64,000 nt of DNA from Streptomyces canus. GTDB lineage: Bacteria > Actinomycetota > Actinomycetes > Streptomycetales > Streptomycetaceae. This document shows positions 43,791 through 54,085 of this stretch, one piece after another. The notes under the pieces were generated by a model. The model saw nothing but the letters and a program-made list of their open reading frames with translations. It searched no databases and was not told the origin of the DNA. The stretch covers positions 3,286,001-3,350,000 of the forward strand of contig NZ_CP107989.1 of assembly GCF_041435015.1 (NCBI RefSeq), written 5' to 3'. Numbering within the stretch: the stretch's first letter is position 1; each line of letters opens with the position of its first letter. The position numbers and the translations under genes are program-made.

Positions 43791-44717
43791 TCAGCCCTTG
43801 CTGATCATGCTGCGGACGAAGAAGCGCAGGTTCGCCGGCTTCTCCGCGAGCCGCCGCATGAAGTAGCCGTACCAGTCGGTGCCGTAGGCCGTGTAGACGC
43901 GCATCCGGTGGCCCTCGGCGGCCAGCCGCAGGTGTTCGTCGCCGCGGATGCCGTAGAGCATCTGGAACTCGTACTCGTCGGGCTTGCGGCCCGCCTGCCG
44001 GGCAAGTTCCTGGGCGATGGAGATCAGGCGCGGGTCGTGGGTGCCGACCATCGGGTATCCCTCGCCCTCCATGAGGATGCGCAGGACCCGGACGTACGCC
44101 TTGTCGATCTCGTGTTTCTGCTGGTAGGCGACTTCCGCGGGCTCCTTGTACGCGCCCTTCACGAGCCGCACCCGGCTGCCCGCCCCGGCGAGCCGGCGGG
44201 CGTCGGCCTCGGTGCGGAAGAGGTAGGCCTGGATCACGCAGCCGGTCTGCGGGAAGTCCTTCCGCAGCTCCTCGTGGATGGCGAACATCGAGTCGAGGGT
44301 GGTGTGGTCCTCGGCGTCGAGCGTGACGGTCGTCCCGATGGCGGCGGCCGCCTCGACGACCGGCCGGACGTTCGCCAGGGCCAGCTCGTGACCGCCGGGC
44401 AGCGCCTGGCCGAACATCGACAGCTTCACCGACATCTCGGCCCTGGTACCCAGTTCGAGTGTCCTGAGCCGCTCGATGAGCGCCAGATAGGCGTCCCGGG
44501 CGGCTTCCGCCTGTTCCGGCGTGGTGATGTCCTCGCCGACGACGTCCATCGTCAGCTCCAGACCGCGGTCGGTCAGCTCGCGGACGATCGGCACGATCTC
44601 GTCGACCGTCTCGCCCGGGATGAAGCGGTCGACGACCCGCTTGGTCACCGGGGCCGCCGAGATCAGGCGTCGCATCCGGTCGCTGCGCGACGCGGCAAGA
44701 ATCACGGGACCCAGCAC
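43791..44717 (-). CDS. Proline dehydrogenase
   Basis: A 308-residue FAD-dependent TIM-barrel proline dehydrogenase, first step of proline catabolism (proline to P5C). Characteristic stretches are TLDAEDHTTLDSMFAIHEELR, the substrate-binding RVRLVKGAYKEPAE, VGTHDPRLI, and FQMLYGIRGDEH followed by YGTDWYGYFMRRLAEKP. The GTG at 44717 (VLGPVILAASRSDRMRRL) is fixed by GGAGGT 5 nt upstream; longer starts begin in the promoter region. It leads the operon with pruA and is divergent from the PucR-type regulator, which probably controls it in response to proline. Confidence 0.95.
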   Translation of the reverse strand: MLGPVILAASRSDRMRRLISAAPVTKRVVDRFIPGETVDEIVPIVRELTDRGLELTMDVVGEDITTPEQAEAARDAYLALIERLRTLELGTRAEMSVKLSMFGQALPGGHELALANVRPVVEAAAAIGTTVTLDAEDHTTLDSMFAIHEELRKDFPQTGCVIQAYLFRTEADARRLAGAGSRVRLVKGAYKEPAEVAYQQKHEIDKAYVRVLRILMEGEGYPMVGTHDPRLISIAQELARQAGRKPDEYEFQMLYGIRGDEHLRLAAEGHRMRVYTAYGTDWYGYFMRRLAEKPANLRFFVRSMISKG

Positions 44718-44862
44718 GGGGCACCTCCACAAACCAGCAGATAGAACCACCGTGAAATCTAAGGATCCCCCCGATCGTCGGCCATCGACAGCTGTCACGC
44801 ATCCGTGCCGCAGATCTCAGACAGATGTATGAAGCGGGGTGTTTTTGCGCGAGAATGCCCGA

Positions 44863-46731
44863 GTGACAGGCGACTACAAAGGTGACTACCAGGAGCTGGT
44901 CGACGAGATCTCGGAGCTCCTGGGGGTGCCGGCGACCCTGGAGAACCGCGACTTCGAGCTGATCGCCTTCGGTGCGTACGACAGTGAGGGCGACCTCGAT
45001 CCGTCCGCACTGGACCCCGTCCGCACCCGCTCGATCCTGACCCGGCGCTCCACGACCGCGGTCCGGACGTGGTTCGAGGGCTTCGGCATCACCCGGGCGA
45101 GCGGGCCGGTGCGGATTCCACCCACTCCTGAGGCGGGGGTCTATCGCGGGCGGATCTGTCTGCCCGTACGTCACCGGGGGGTCGTCCTCGGTTACGTCTG
45201 GCTCCTGGACTCCGAGCCCGGCCCGACCGACCGGCAGCTGGACGCGGCGATGCGGGTGACGGCCCGAATCGGCGCGCTGCTCGCGGACGAGGCGCAGCAC
45301 GGGGCCGACCTGAGCCGGGAGCTGCGGGCGGTGCTGACCGCCGAGCGCGGCTGGCAGGGCGACATGGCGGTGGCGGCCCTGCGCACGGCCCTGGGCTCCC
45401 GCGCCGACGGCCCGTACACCGTGGTGTGCGTCGCCCCATGGCCGTCCACCGACCCGGACGACGCCCCGTCGGCCCGCACGGTCCCGCAGGCGACGGCGTG
45501 GTGCACGGTGCCGTGGGGTGCGACGGGCCTGGGACTGGCGGTACTGGTACGACTACGCGCGACCGACACGCTGACACCGGCGAGTTCGGCGGCGGGGCGG
45601 TTGCTGGAGCGGGCGCGGGGTGTGGAAGGGAGCGGCGGCGGTGCCTACGGCGAGCCGGGGAGCGGCGGCGGCCGCAGCGGCGACGAGCCGAGCACAGGCA
45701 GGTCGGGCGGGACGCATGGCGGTCGGCCGGCCGAGAACAAGGCCACCGGGCCGGACGACGGCAGGTCGCACAGCAGCGACGACAGCGGACCGGGCGGCGC
45801 CCGGAGCGGCGGCAACCCGCCGGGAAGCGGCAGCAGCGTCGGGCCGGTTCAGGACGCGCCGGGCACGAGGCGGGGAGCGGCGGGGGCGGGCGCGACGCGG
45901 GGAGCGGCGGGCTCCGGCGGCGCGGCCCCGGGCACGGCGGGGGCGGGCGCGGCGGGGCCGGGCGCGGCAGGGTCAGGTGCGGCGCGGGACACGGCAGGCT
46001 CCGGCGCGGCGGCCCCGGGCACGGCGGGCGACACGGCAGCTTCCGGCACGACTGGGGGCACAGCAGCCCCGGGCGTGACGCGGGGAGCGGCGGGCTCCGG
46101 CGCGGCGGCCCCGGGCACGGCGGGCGACGCGGCAGCTTCCGGCGCGACGGGGGGAACCGCAGCCACGGGCGCGACGCGGGGTGCGGCAGGCTCCGGCGCG
46201 GCGGCCCCGGGCACGGCGGGCGACACGGCAGCTTCCGGCGCGACGGGGGGAACCGCAGCCACGGGCGCGACGCGCAGTACCGCCGCCCCGACCGCGACAC
46301 GGGACGCCGCAGTCCCCAGTGCCGTGGCCGCCGGAATCGCCGCCGCTCGCGTGGGCCTCGCCGAGCTGGCCCCCGCCTGGCAGGAGGCGTCCGCCGCGGC
46401 CCGGGCGGCGCTCGCCGAACCCGGGTTCGGGCCGGTCGCGGAGTGGTCGCGCATCGGCCCGTACCGTCTGCTGACCGCGCTGCCCCCCGAAACGGCCCAC
46501 GACCCCGTCGTGCGACCCCTTCTCTCCCCCGCCCACCGGGAACTCGCCCGCACCGCCGAGGTCTACCTCGACTGCGCGGGCCAGGCGGGCCGCACCGCTG
46601 CCGCACTGGGTATCCACCGCCAGACCCTCTACTACCGCCTCTCCCGCGTCGAACAGCTCACCGGGCTGGACCTGGACGACGGCGAGGACCGGCTGCTGCT
46701 GCACATGGCACTCAAGGGCGCGCGGCTGTAA
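44863..46731 (+). CDS. PucR-type transcriptional regulator of proline use, with large repeat insertion
   Basis: A 622-residue regulator, much longer than usual members (about 380-420). The N-terminal sensory half ([29 protein letters not shown]) and the C-terminal PucR helix-turn-helix (about 577-605, [27 protein letters not shown]) are normal. Between them lies a Gly/Ala/Ser/Thr insertion of about 235 residues made of repeats of [20 protein letters not shown]. Its place, divergent from the proline dehydrogenase-pruA operon, indicates that it controls proline catabolism. GTG at 44863 is preferred; GTG at 44839 is possible. The frame stays open through the repeats, so it is probably functional. 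Confidence 0.88.
   Translation: MTGDYKGDYQELVDEISELLGVPATLENRDFELIAFGAYDSEGDLDPSALDPVRTRSILTRRSTTAVRTWFEGFGITRASGPVRIPPTPEAGVYRGRICLPVRHRGVVLGYVWLLDSEPGPTDRQLDAAMRVTARIGALLADEAQHGADLSRELRAVLTAERGWQGDMAVAALRTALGSRADGPYTVVCVAPWPSTDPDDAPSARTVPQATAWCTVPWGATGLGLAVLVRLRATDTLTPASSAAGRLLERARGVEGSGGGAYGEPGSGGGRSGDEPSTGRSGGTHGGRPAENKATGPDDGRSHSSDDSGPGGARSGGNPPGSGSSVGPVQDAPGTRRGAAGAGATRGAAGSGGAAPGTAGAGAAGPGAAGSGAARDTAGSGAAAPGTAGDTAASGTTGGTAAPGVTRGAAGSGAAAPGTAGDAAASGATGGTAATGATRGAAGSGAAAPGTAGDTAASGATGGTAATGATRSTAAPTATRDAAVPSAVAAGIAAARVGLAELAPAWQEASAAARAALAEPGFGPVAEWSRIGPYRLLTALPPETAHDPVVRPLLSPAHRELARTAEVYLDCAGQAGRTAAALGIHRQTLYYRLSRVEQLTGLDLDDGEDRLLLHMALKGARL
45982..46275. repeat. 96-bp minisatellite inside the PucR-type regulator
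   Basis: Units start at 45982, 46078 and 46174 with an exact 96-bp (32-codon) period; the units at 46078 and 46174 are nearly identical, and the unit at 45982 is more diverged. The array breaks down soon after 46270. Shorter degenerate versions of the unit extend upstream to about 45880. Encoded unit words are [12 protein letters not shown] and [16 protein letters not shown]. Confidence 0.9.
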
Positions 46732-46781
46732 GTGCTGATCGCCGCGTTCGGCGCGCGACCGGCCCGGGGAGGCTGATCCCC

Positions 46782-47426
46782 ATGCCTCTGCTGATGATCG
46801 ACCTCGACAACACCCTCGTCGACCGGGACGCCGCCTTCCGCGCGGCAGCGACCACGTTTCTCGCCGAACACGGCCTGCCCGAAGGGGACTTGAACTGGCT
46901 GATGGCCGTCGACGCGAGCGGCTGCACACCACGGCGGGAGGTCGCGCGGACGCTGTCCGAGCGGTACGGCGGCATCGACGCCCAGGAGTTCCTGGACCGC
47001 GGCGCGGCCGACCGGATCATCCTGTCCGACCCGGTCCGTGAGGCGCTCGTCGAGGCCCGCGCCGACGGCTGGTCCTGCGTGATCGTGACCAACGGGCGGA
47101 CCGTCCAGCAGGAGACGAAGATCCGCAACGTCGGCCTCGACCGGCTCGTCCACGGCTGGGTGATCTCCGAGGCGGCCGGGCACTGGAAGCCCGAGCCGGA
47201 GATCTTCCACGCGGCGGCCGCCGTCGCCGGAGCCGCGCTCGACGGCTCGTGGATGATCGGCGACTCGGCACCCGCGGACATCCGGGGCGCGCTGGGCGTC
47301 GGAGCGCGGAGCGTGTGGGTCTCGGCCGGCCGGCCGTGGACGGAACCGGACTACCGGCCCACCCTCACCACGCCGGACACCGCGTCCGCCATCCGCCGCG
47401 TGACCAGCGGTCGGGACAATTATTGA
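46782..47426 (+). CDS. HAD superfamily hydrolase
   Basis: A 214-residue HAD phosphatase-like protein. Motif I is LMIDLDNTLVDRD with nucleophile Asp, motif II is VIVTNG, motif III includes the Lys of GHWKPEPEIF, and motif IV is MIGDSAPADIRGA. The cap between motifs I and II is helical (C1 type). The substrate is unknown; phosphoglycolate-like compounds or pyrimidine nucleotides are common in this clade. The ATG at 46782 has GGGGAGG upstream. The stop TGA overlaps the start of the ABC-transporter remnant, a junction that looks like the product of a deletion. Confidence 0.9.
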   Translation: MPLLMIDLDNTLVDRDAAFRAAATTFLAEHGLPEGDLNWLMAVDASGCTPRREVARTLSERYGGIDAQEFLDRGAADRIILSDPVREALVEARADGWSCVIVTNGRTVQQETKIRNVGLDRLVHGWVISEAAGHWKPEPEIFHAAAAVAGAALDGSWMIGDSAPADIRGALGVGARSVWVSAGRPWTEPDYRPTLTTPDTASAIRRVTSGRDNY

Positions 47427-47431
47427 ACGGC

Positions 47432-48241
47432 GTGTACGAGGGACGGGCCGACGTGGCCGAGGGGCTGCTCGGGCCCACGCTGCCGTGGGCAGCCGAGCTG
47501 CGCGGGCACGTCGGACACGCCAAGGCCGGCAAGCCGACCGGGCAGACCGCCACCCTCGGCACCTTGGTCCCGCAGGACACCCTCCCGGCGCCGTCCCCCG
47601 TCCACCCGGTCGGCGACCAACTCGCCGCCGCCGTACGGTCGGTACGGGGTCTGGGCCGACGGGAGGCGCGCGCCATCGTGGTGGCCGCGCTGGACCGGGT
47701 GGGCATCCCCGACGCCGCCCGCCGGGCCCGTGCCCACCCGCACGAGCACTCCGGCGGCATGCGCCAGCGGGCGGTCGTCGCGATGGCCACCGTCAACGAG
47801 CCGGACATCCTGGTCGCCGACGGACCCACCACCGCCCTGGACACCGACCATCGCGAGCTGGTGCTCCAACTCCTCGCGGAGCAGCGGGAGTCGAGGGGCA
47901 CGGCGCTGGTGCCGGTCACCCACGACATGGACGCGGTACGGCGCCACGCGCACCGGGCGCTGGTGATGTACGCCGGTCGCGCGGTGGAGACGGGCCCGGC
48001 ACGCGAGGTCCTGGCCCACCCCCGGGCCCCGTACACCGCGGGCCTTCTCGCTCCCCTCCCGGAGAACGCACGGGGCCGCCGTCTCGTCGCCCTCCCCGGC
48101 TCACCGCCGGCCCCGCACGCTCTCCCCCATGGCTGCGCCTTCGCCCCGCGCTGCCCGCTGGCGACGGACGTGTGCCACCACGAGGAACCTGAGCCGACAG
48201 GTGAGCGGTCGGTCGCCTGTCACCACGGGGAGAAACTGTGA
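47432..48241 (+). pseudogene. Truncated OppD/DppD-type ABC ATPase lacking Walker A
   Basis: This frame codes for about 269 residues resembling the second two thirds of an oligopeptide/dipeptide transporter ATPase. Recognisable parts are a decayed Q-loop (TLVPQDTLPAPSPVHPVGDQL), the signature HEHSGGMRQR, Walker B PDILVADGPTTALD, the H-loop THDMD, and the C-terminal oligopeptide-ABC tail with CAFAPRCPLATDVC. The Walker A lysine region is absent, and the catalytic Glu after Walker B is Gly (ADGP for ADEP). It cannot be an active ATPase. It begins directly at the HAD stop (TTG 47423 or GTG 47432) and is joined to the next frame by a GTGA overlap. Confidence 0.8.
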
Positions 48242-48950
48242 GCGCTCCGCTTCTCGACGTCAGTGACCTGGTCGTCCGCCACGGCACGACGACCGCCGTT
48301 GACCACGTCTCCTTCACCCTCGAAGCGGGCGAGACGCTCGCCCTCGACGGCCCGTCCGGCTGCGGCAAGTCGTGCACCGCCCTGGCGGTACTCCAACTGC
48401 GCCGTCCGGACGGAGGTGAAGTGCGCTTCGAGGGGAGGGAGTTGACCTCGCTGAGGACCGCGAACTCCGCCCCCTCCGTCCCCTCCGCCCCCGCATGCAG
48501 CCTGTCTTCCAGGATCCGTACGGCTCCCTCAGCCCTCGCCACCGCATCCGGGACGCGGTGGCGGAACCTCTGCGGGTCCAGGGGCGCCGCCCCACGCCCG
48601 CCCAGGTCGCCGAACTGCTCGACCGGGTCGGCCCGGACCCGTCGTACGGCGACCGGCACCCGCACGAACTCTCCGGCGGCCAGTGCCAACGCGTGGGAAT
48701 CGCCCGGGCGTTGGCCTCCGGCCCGCGTCTGCTCGTGCTGGACGAGCCGGTGTCGGCGCTGGATCCCTCCGTCCGGGCCGGGATCCTCAACCTCCTCGCC
48801 GACCTCCGGGACGAGCTCGGCCTCGGCTACCTGTTCATCTGCCACGACCGGGCGGTCGTACGGCACTTCGCGGACCGGGTACTGGAGATGCGGGACGGGC
48901 GGATCAGCTCCGGTCGAAACCCTCGGCCACGCGCCGCAGGCCCTCGGTGA
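48238..48950 (+). pseudogene. Frameshifted, 3'-truncated OppF-type ABC ATPase
   Basis: The GTG at 48238 opens a normal OppF start: LLDVSDLVVRHGTTTAVDHV and an intact Walker A, GPSGCGKS. Near 48450-48490 the homology moves to another frame; after the shift it continues as [49 protein letters not shown] and FICHDRAVV. The switch coincides with CTCCGCCCCCTCCGTCCCCTCCGCCCCC, a slippage-prone tract. The reading ends at 48950 inside the convergent tetR, missing the usual C-terminal 60-80 residues. A sequencing error could explain the shift but not the truncation or the broken OppD partner. Confidence 0.8.
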
Positions 48951-49494
48951 GCTGGCCGGCGTCGGTCGCCGTGTCCGGGTTGAAGACCCACTGGACCATG
49001 AGCCCCTGGAGCAGGGTCTGGTAGAAGCGGCCCTCGGTGTCGATGGTCTCCTTGTCCTGCTCCTCTTCCGGGATGTCGTTGAACAGGGGCAGGAGACCCG
49101 AGCGCCCCTGCTCCTCCGCCTCGACGAGCATCTGGCGGATCTCCGCCAGCCGCTCCCCCTGGACGACCACCTCGAAGCTCAGCATCCAGATCGCCCGCGC
49201 CTCACCCACGGCGCTGGTGATGCTCGTCCACACCTGCCGGAACCGCTCCAGCGAGCCGGCGGGCGTCGCCTTCGCGGCCTCCCCCTCCCCGCCCGGCTCG
49301 AAGCGATGCCCCGTGGCCTCGATGAGGGCGACGTACGCCTGCACCAGCAGCGCGTCCTTCGAGCCGTAGTGATAGCCGATGGACGCCAGGTTCGTCCCGG
49401 ACTCCTTGACGATGTCCCGCGCGGTCGTCCGCAGGAACCCCTTCTCCAGCAGGCAGCGCTTGGCGCCTTCGAGCAGATCCTCGCGATGTCCCAT
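48904..49494 (-). CDS. TetR family transcriptional regulator
   Basis: A 196-residue repressor-like protein. The N-terminal helix-turn-helix (about 8-55: [39 protein letters not shown]) is typical, followed by an all-helical ligand domain. It is divergent from the MFS exporter gene across a 76-bp gap holding three 13-bp repeats, so it very probably represses that exporter and itself, releasing on binding a drug-like ligand. Its 3' end overlaps the decayed OppF frame by 47 bp. ATG at 49494. Confidence 0.93.
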   Translation of the reverse strand: MGHREDLLEGAKRCLLEKGFLRTTARDIVKESGTNLASIGYHYGSKDALLVQAYVALIEATGHRFEPGGEGEAAKATPAGSLERFRQVWTSITSAVGEARAIWMLSFEVVVQGERLAEIRQMLVEAEEQGRSGLLPLFNDIPEEEQDKETIDTEGRFYQTLLQGLMVQWVFNPDTATDAGQLTEGLRRVAEGFDRS

Positions 49495-49510
49495 GCGCTC
49501 AGCCTATCTA

Positions 49511-49555
49511 GACAAGCGATTTATACAAGCGTCATAGACAAGCGTTTAAGACGCT
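49511..49555. promoter_or_regulatory. Three 13-bp direct repeats: probable TetR operator
   Basis: GACAAGCG (49511), TACAAGCG (49524) and GACAAGCG (49537) recur with an exact 13-bp period. The last repeat also begins an inverted repeat, AGCGT-TTAAG-ACGCT (49541-49555), extended imperfectly on both sides. All lie between the divergent tetR and MFS genes, overlapping the expected promoters. Confidence 0.65.
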
Positions 49556-49570
49556 CGTATAGTCACCGGC

Positions 49571-51094
49571 ATGACGAACCCGACTCCCGCCGGTTCCCTG
49601 GCCGGCCGCCGCGAATGGACCGCCCTCGGCGTCCTGATGCTTCCGCTGCTCCTGGTCTCGATGGACGTCTCCGTCCTCTACTTCGCGATCCCGTCCATCA
49701 GCGCCGACCTGGAGCCGAGCGGCACCCAGCAGCTGTGGATCTTCGACATCTACGCCTTCGTCCTGGCCGGCCTGCTGATGACCATGGGCTCGCTCGGCGA
49801 CCGCATCGGCCACCGCAGGCTCCTGCTGATCGGCGCCGCCGCCTTCGGCACCGCCTCACTGGCGGCGGCGTACGCGAACAGCGCCGAGGTGCTCATCGCG
49901 GCCCGCGCGGTACTCGGCATCGGCGGCGCGACCCTGATGCCGTCGACGATGGCCCTGCTCCGCACGATGTTCACCGACCCCGGCCAGCGCGCGAAGGCGA
50001 TCGGTCTGTGGTCCGGCGTGATGACGGCCGGGATCGCGCTCGGCTCGGTGATGAGCGGTGTGCTGGTCGAGTACTTCTGGTGGGGCTCGGTCTTCCTGGT
50101 CAACCTGCCCGCGATGGCACTGCTGCTGATCCTCGGCCCGGCACTGCTCCCCGAGTCGCGGAACGCCACCCCCGGCCGCTTCGACTGGCTGAGCGTCCCG
50201 CTGTCGATGGCCGCCGTGCTCCCCGTGGTCTACGGCCTCAAGGAGATCCCCTCGGAGGGCTGGAACGTCCGCTACGTCGTCTCGATCACCGTCGGCCTGC
50301 TCTTCGCGGCCCTCTTCGTCCAGCGCCAGCGCACCGCGGCCTCGCCGATGATCGACCCCGCCCTGTTCCGCGGCCGCGGCTTCGCGCCGTCCGTCGCCCT
50401 GAACCTCGTCTCGGCGTTCGGGATCATGGGGTCGGCCTACTTCACCACGCAGTACCTTCAGTCCGTGCTCGACAAGAGCGCGCTGGAGGCGGCCCTGTGG
50501 GCGCTGCTGCCGTCGGTGCCGATCGGGGCCGCGGCGCCGGTCGCGACCGCGCTGGTCCAGAAGGGCGTCAACCGCGCCTCTGTCGTCACCGCGGGCTTCG
50601 CGATCGCCGCGGCCGGCTTCGCGATGCTGGCCTTCGCCGGTACGGACTCGATGTGGCTGGTGCTGGCCTCCTGCGGTGTCCTCGCGGTAGGCGCCGTCAT
50701 CGTCATGTCCCAGATCATGGACCTCGCGATGGGCACCGCCCCGGTGGAGCGGGCCGGTGCCGCATCCTCCCTGATGGAGACCGGCTCGGAGTTCGGCGGT
50801 GCGCTGGGCATGGCGGTCCTCGGCTCCATCGGTACGGCGGTCTACCGCCACGACATGCCGGCCTCGGCACCCGACGTGGCCCGCGAGACGCTGGGCGGGG
50901 CGCTGGCCGTCGCCGATCGGGTACCGGGGCTGGCGACCGTGGCCCGGGAGGCGTTCACCAACGGGATGCAGGGGGCGGCGATCGCGGGGGCGGTGCTGCT
51001 CGCGGGGGCGGCGGTGCTGGCCGCGGTGACACTGCGCCGGGTCGAGCTGCACACGCCGCAGGAGGCATCGGAGCCGGAGAAGGTGCCCGCGTAA
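49571..51094 (+). CDS. MFS drug exporter (EmrB/QacA, DHA2-like, 14 TM)
   Basis: A 507-residue transporter with about 14 hydrophobic segments, TM1 at about 18-38. Motif A, GSLGDRIGHRR, lies in loop 2-3; motif C-like glycine patterns occur in TM5 (GVMTAGIALGSVMSG). FDIYAFVLAGLLMTMG matches the DHA2 group that includes SmvA/QacA and many antibiotic self-resistance pumps. It probably exports a hydrophobic cation or antibiotic by proton antiport. The ATG at 49571 directly follows the TetR operator region. It ends at a strong bidirectional terminator. Confidence 0.93.
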   Translation: MTNPTPAGSLAGRREWTALGVLMLPLLLVSMDVSVLYFAIPSISADLEPSGTQQLWIFDIYAFVLAGLLMTMGSLGDRIGHRRLLLIGAAAFGTASLAAAYANSAEVLIAARAVLGIGGATLMPSTMALLRTMFTDPGQRAKAIGLWSGVMTAGIALGSVMSGVLVEYFWWGSVFLVNLPAMALLLILGPALLPESRNATPGRFDWLSVPLSMAAVLPVVYGLKEIPSEGWNVRYVVSITVGLLFAALFVQRQRTAASPMIDPALFRGRGFAPSVALNLVSAFGIMGSAYFTTQYLQSVLDKSALEAALWALLPSVPIGAAAPVATALVQKGVNRASVVTAGFAIAAAGFAMLAFAGTDSMWLVLASCGVLAVGAVIVMSQIMDLAMGTAPVERAGAASSLMETGSEFGGALGMAVLGSIGTAVYRHDMPASAPDVARETLGGALAVADRVPGLATVAREAFTNGMQGAAIAGAVLLAGAAVLAAVTLRRVELHTPQEASEPEKVPA

Positions 51095-51102
51095 CAGAAA
51101 AG

Positions 51103-51140
51103 CGCCGGGCGGGCCGAGGAAACCCTCGGCCCGCCCGGCG
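51103..51140. terminator. Bidirectional terminator between the MFS gene and serA
   Basis: CGCCGGGCGGGCCGAGG and CCTCGGCCCGCCCGGCG form a perfect 17-bp stem around a 4-nt loop, flanked on the MFS side by AGAAAAG, which reads as a short T-run for serA transcripts. It lies 8 bp after the MFS stop and 14 bp from the serA stop. Confidence 0.9.
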
Positions 51141-51154
51141 TTCGTGGTGCAGCG

Positions 51155-52744
51155 TCAGACCAGGTTCACCGCACGGGCCGACGTCGCCCCGATCTCCTCG
51201 GCCACCTCGGTCAGCACACCCGCGGGCACCGTGTCGTCGACGGTGAGGACCGCGAGCGCCTCGCCCCCGGCGATCGCCCGCGACACCTGCATACCGGCGA
51301 TGTTGATACCGGCCTCACCGAAGATACGGCCGACCGTGCCGACGACGCCGGGACGGTCCTCGTACTTCAGGACGACCATGTGGTCGGCGAGGGCCAGGTC
51401 GACGTCGTACTCACCGACCGCGACGATCTTCTGGAGGTGCTTGGGACCGGCCAGGGTGCCGGAGACCGACACCTCCTCGCCGCTGCCGAGCGTGCCGCGC
51501 ACGGTGACGACATTGCGGTGGTCGGCCGACTCCGAGCTGGTCGTCAGCCGCACCTCGACACCGCGCTCCTGGGCGAACAGCGGGGCGTTGACGTACGACA
51601 CGGTCTCGGCGACGACGTCCTCGAAGACACCCTTGAGGGCGCTGAGCTCCAGCACCTTCACGTCGTGCTGGGTGATCTCGCCGTACACCTCGACGTCGAG
51701 GCGGACCGCGACCTCACCGGCGAGCGCGGTGAAGATCCGGCCGAGGCGCTCGGCGAGGGGCAGGCCCGGCTTGACGTCCTCGGCGATGACGCCGCCCTGG
51801 ACGTTCACCGCGTCGGGCACGAGCTCACCGGCGAGGGCGAGGCGCACCGAGCGGGCGACGGCGATACCGGCCTTCTCCTGGGCCTCGTCGGTGGAGGCAC
51901 CGAGGTGCGGGGTGGCGACGACCTGGTCGAACTCGAAGAGCGGGGAGTCCGTGCAGGGCTCCTTCGCGTACACGTCGAGACCGGCACCGGCGACCCGGCC
52001 CTCCTTGAGGGCGGAGTACAGCGCCTCCTCGTCGACGATCCCGCCGCGCGCGGCGTTGACGATCCGCACGCTCGGCTTGACCTTGCGCAGCGCCTCGTCA
52101 CCGATGAGACCGACGGTCTCGGGGGTCTTGGGCAGGTGGACGGTGATGAAGTCGGAGACCTCGAGCAGCTCGTCCAGGGACAGCACCTTGACGCCCATCT
52201 GGGCGGCACGGGCGGGCTGGATGTAGGGGTCGTAGGCGACGACCTTCATGCCGAACCCGGACATGCGCTGGGCGACCAGCGCGCCGATCCGGCCCAGACC
52301 CACGACGCCGAGGGTCTTCTCGGCGAGCTCCACGCCCGTGTACTTGCTGCGCTTCCACTCGCCGTTCTTCAGCGCGGCGTTGGCCTGCGGAATGTGGCGG
52401 GCGGTGGCGACGAGGAGACCGCAGGCCAGCTCGGCGGCGGTCACGATGTTCGAGGTGGGGGCGTTGACGACCATCACGCCGGCCTTGGTGGCGGCGGAGA
52501 CGTCGACGTTGTCCAGGCCGACGCCGGCTCGTGCGACGACCTTCAGTTTGTTCGCGGCGGCGATCGCCTCCGCGTCCACCTTGGTGGCGGAGCGGATCAG
52601 GATCGCGTCGACATCGGCGATGGCCGGGAGCAGTTCGGCTCGGTCCGCTCCGTTGCAGTGCCGGATCTCGAAGTCGGGGCCAAGCGCGTCCACAGTCGCG
52701 GGCGACAGCTCTTCAGCGATGAGTACGACGGGTTTCGAGCTCAC
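51155..52744 (-). CDS. serA: D-3-phosphoglycerate dehydrogenase
   Basis: A 529-residue enzyme that commits 3-phosphoglycerate to serine synthesis using NAD. The NAD fold shows GVGLGRIGALVAQRM-type glycines (VVGLGRIG), substrate-binding NAPTSNIVTAAE, catalytic Arg in NAARGGIVDE, Glu nearby, and His in TPHLGASTDEAQ. The long form is complete: an intervening domain (about 315-450) and a C-terminal ACT domain (about 455-529, DRPGVVGTVGRIFGEAGINIA) that probably binds serine. GTG at 52744 has GAGGA 6 nt upstream; GTG at 52756 is an alternative. A perfect hairpin CGGCCGTC/GACGGCCG at 52771-52788 sits in its leader. Confidence 0.95.
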   Translation of the reverse strand: MSSKPVVLIAEELSPATVDALGPDFEIRHCNGADRAELLPAIADVDAILIRSATKVDAEAIAAANKLKVVARAGVGLDNVDVSAATKAGVMVVNAPTSNIVTAAELACGLLVATARHIPQANAALKNGEWKRSKYTGVELAEKTLGVVGLGRIGALVAQRMSGFGMKVVAYDPYIQPARAAQMGVKVLSLDELLEVSDFITVHLPKTPETVGLIGDEALRKVKPSVRIVNAARGGIVDEEALYSALKEGRVAGAGLDVYAKEPCTDSPLFEFDQVVATPHLGASTDEAQEKAGIAVARSVRLALAGELVPDAVNVQGGVIAEDVKPGLPLAERLGRIFTALAGEVAVRLDVEVYGEITQHDVKVLELSALKGVFEDVVAETVSYVNAPLFAQERGVEVRLTTSSESADHRNVVTVRGTLGSGEEVSVSGTLAGPKHLQKIVAVGEYDVDLALADHMVVLKYEDRPGVVGTVGRIFGEAGINIAGMQVSRAIAGGEALAVLTVDDTVPAGVLTEVAEEIGATSARAVNLV

Positions 52745-52936
52745 GTGAGTCCTCACAAGTCCAATGCGGACGGCCGTCCCGACGGCCGCAGGCGGTGGAG
52801 GGGTGCTTGCCGCGTTGGAGACGCACGACGCTGTGGGCCTGACGCGTATGTAGTACGGCAGTGTAGTGGCGCCCGGACGGTCGTCCCGCGCCTCTGCGGA
52901 AGGATCACCCGTCCGTGATGCGACGGGTTGGACAAC

Positions 52937-52963
52937 GGGGCCGGAGCTGTCTGCTCCGGCCCC
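52937..52963 (-). terminator. Terminator after ilvC
   Basis: GGGGCCGGAGC and GCTCCGGCCCC form an 11-bp perfect stem around TGTCT, 12 bp beyond the ilvC stop. It separates ilvBNC from serA, which therefore probably has its own promoter. Confidence 0.8.
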
Positions 52964-52975
52964 GCGGCCTGAGGC

Positions 52976-54085
<1,110 letters not shown>

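Noticed and set aside
42673..45300. Long minus-strand open frame across pruA and proline dehydrogenase
   Set aside because: It is out of frame relative to both enzymes, whose motifs are complete in their own frames.
45880..46320. CRISPR-like regular repeats
   Set aside because: The 96-bp units adjoin without unique spacers and are read through in one coding frame; it is a coding minisatellite.
46782..49570. Recent genomic island around the ABC remnant and TetR/MFS pair
   Set aside because: There is no integrase, tRNA attachment site, direct-repeat border or visible drop in G+C; local deletion and decay explain it better.
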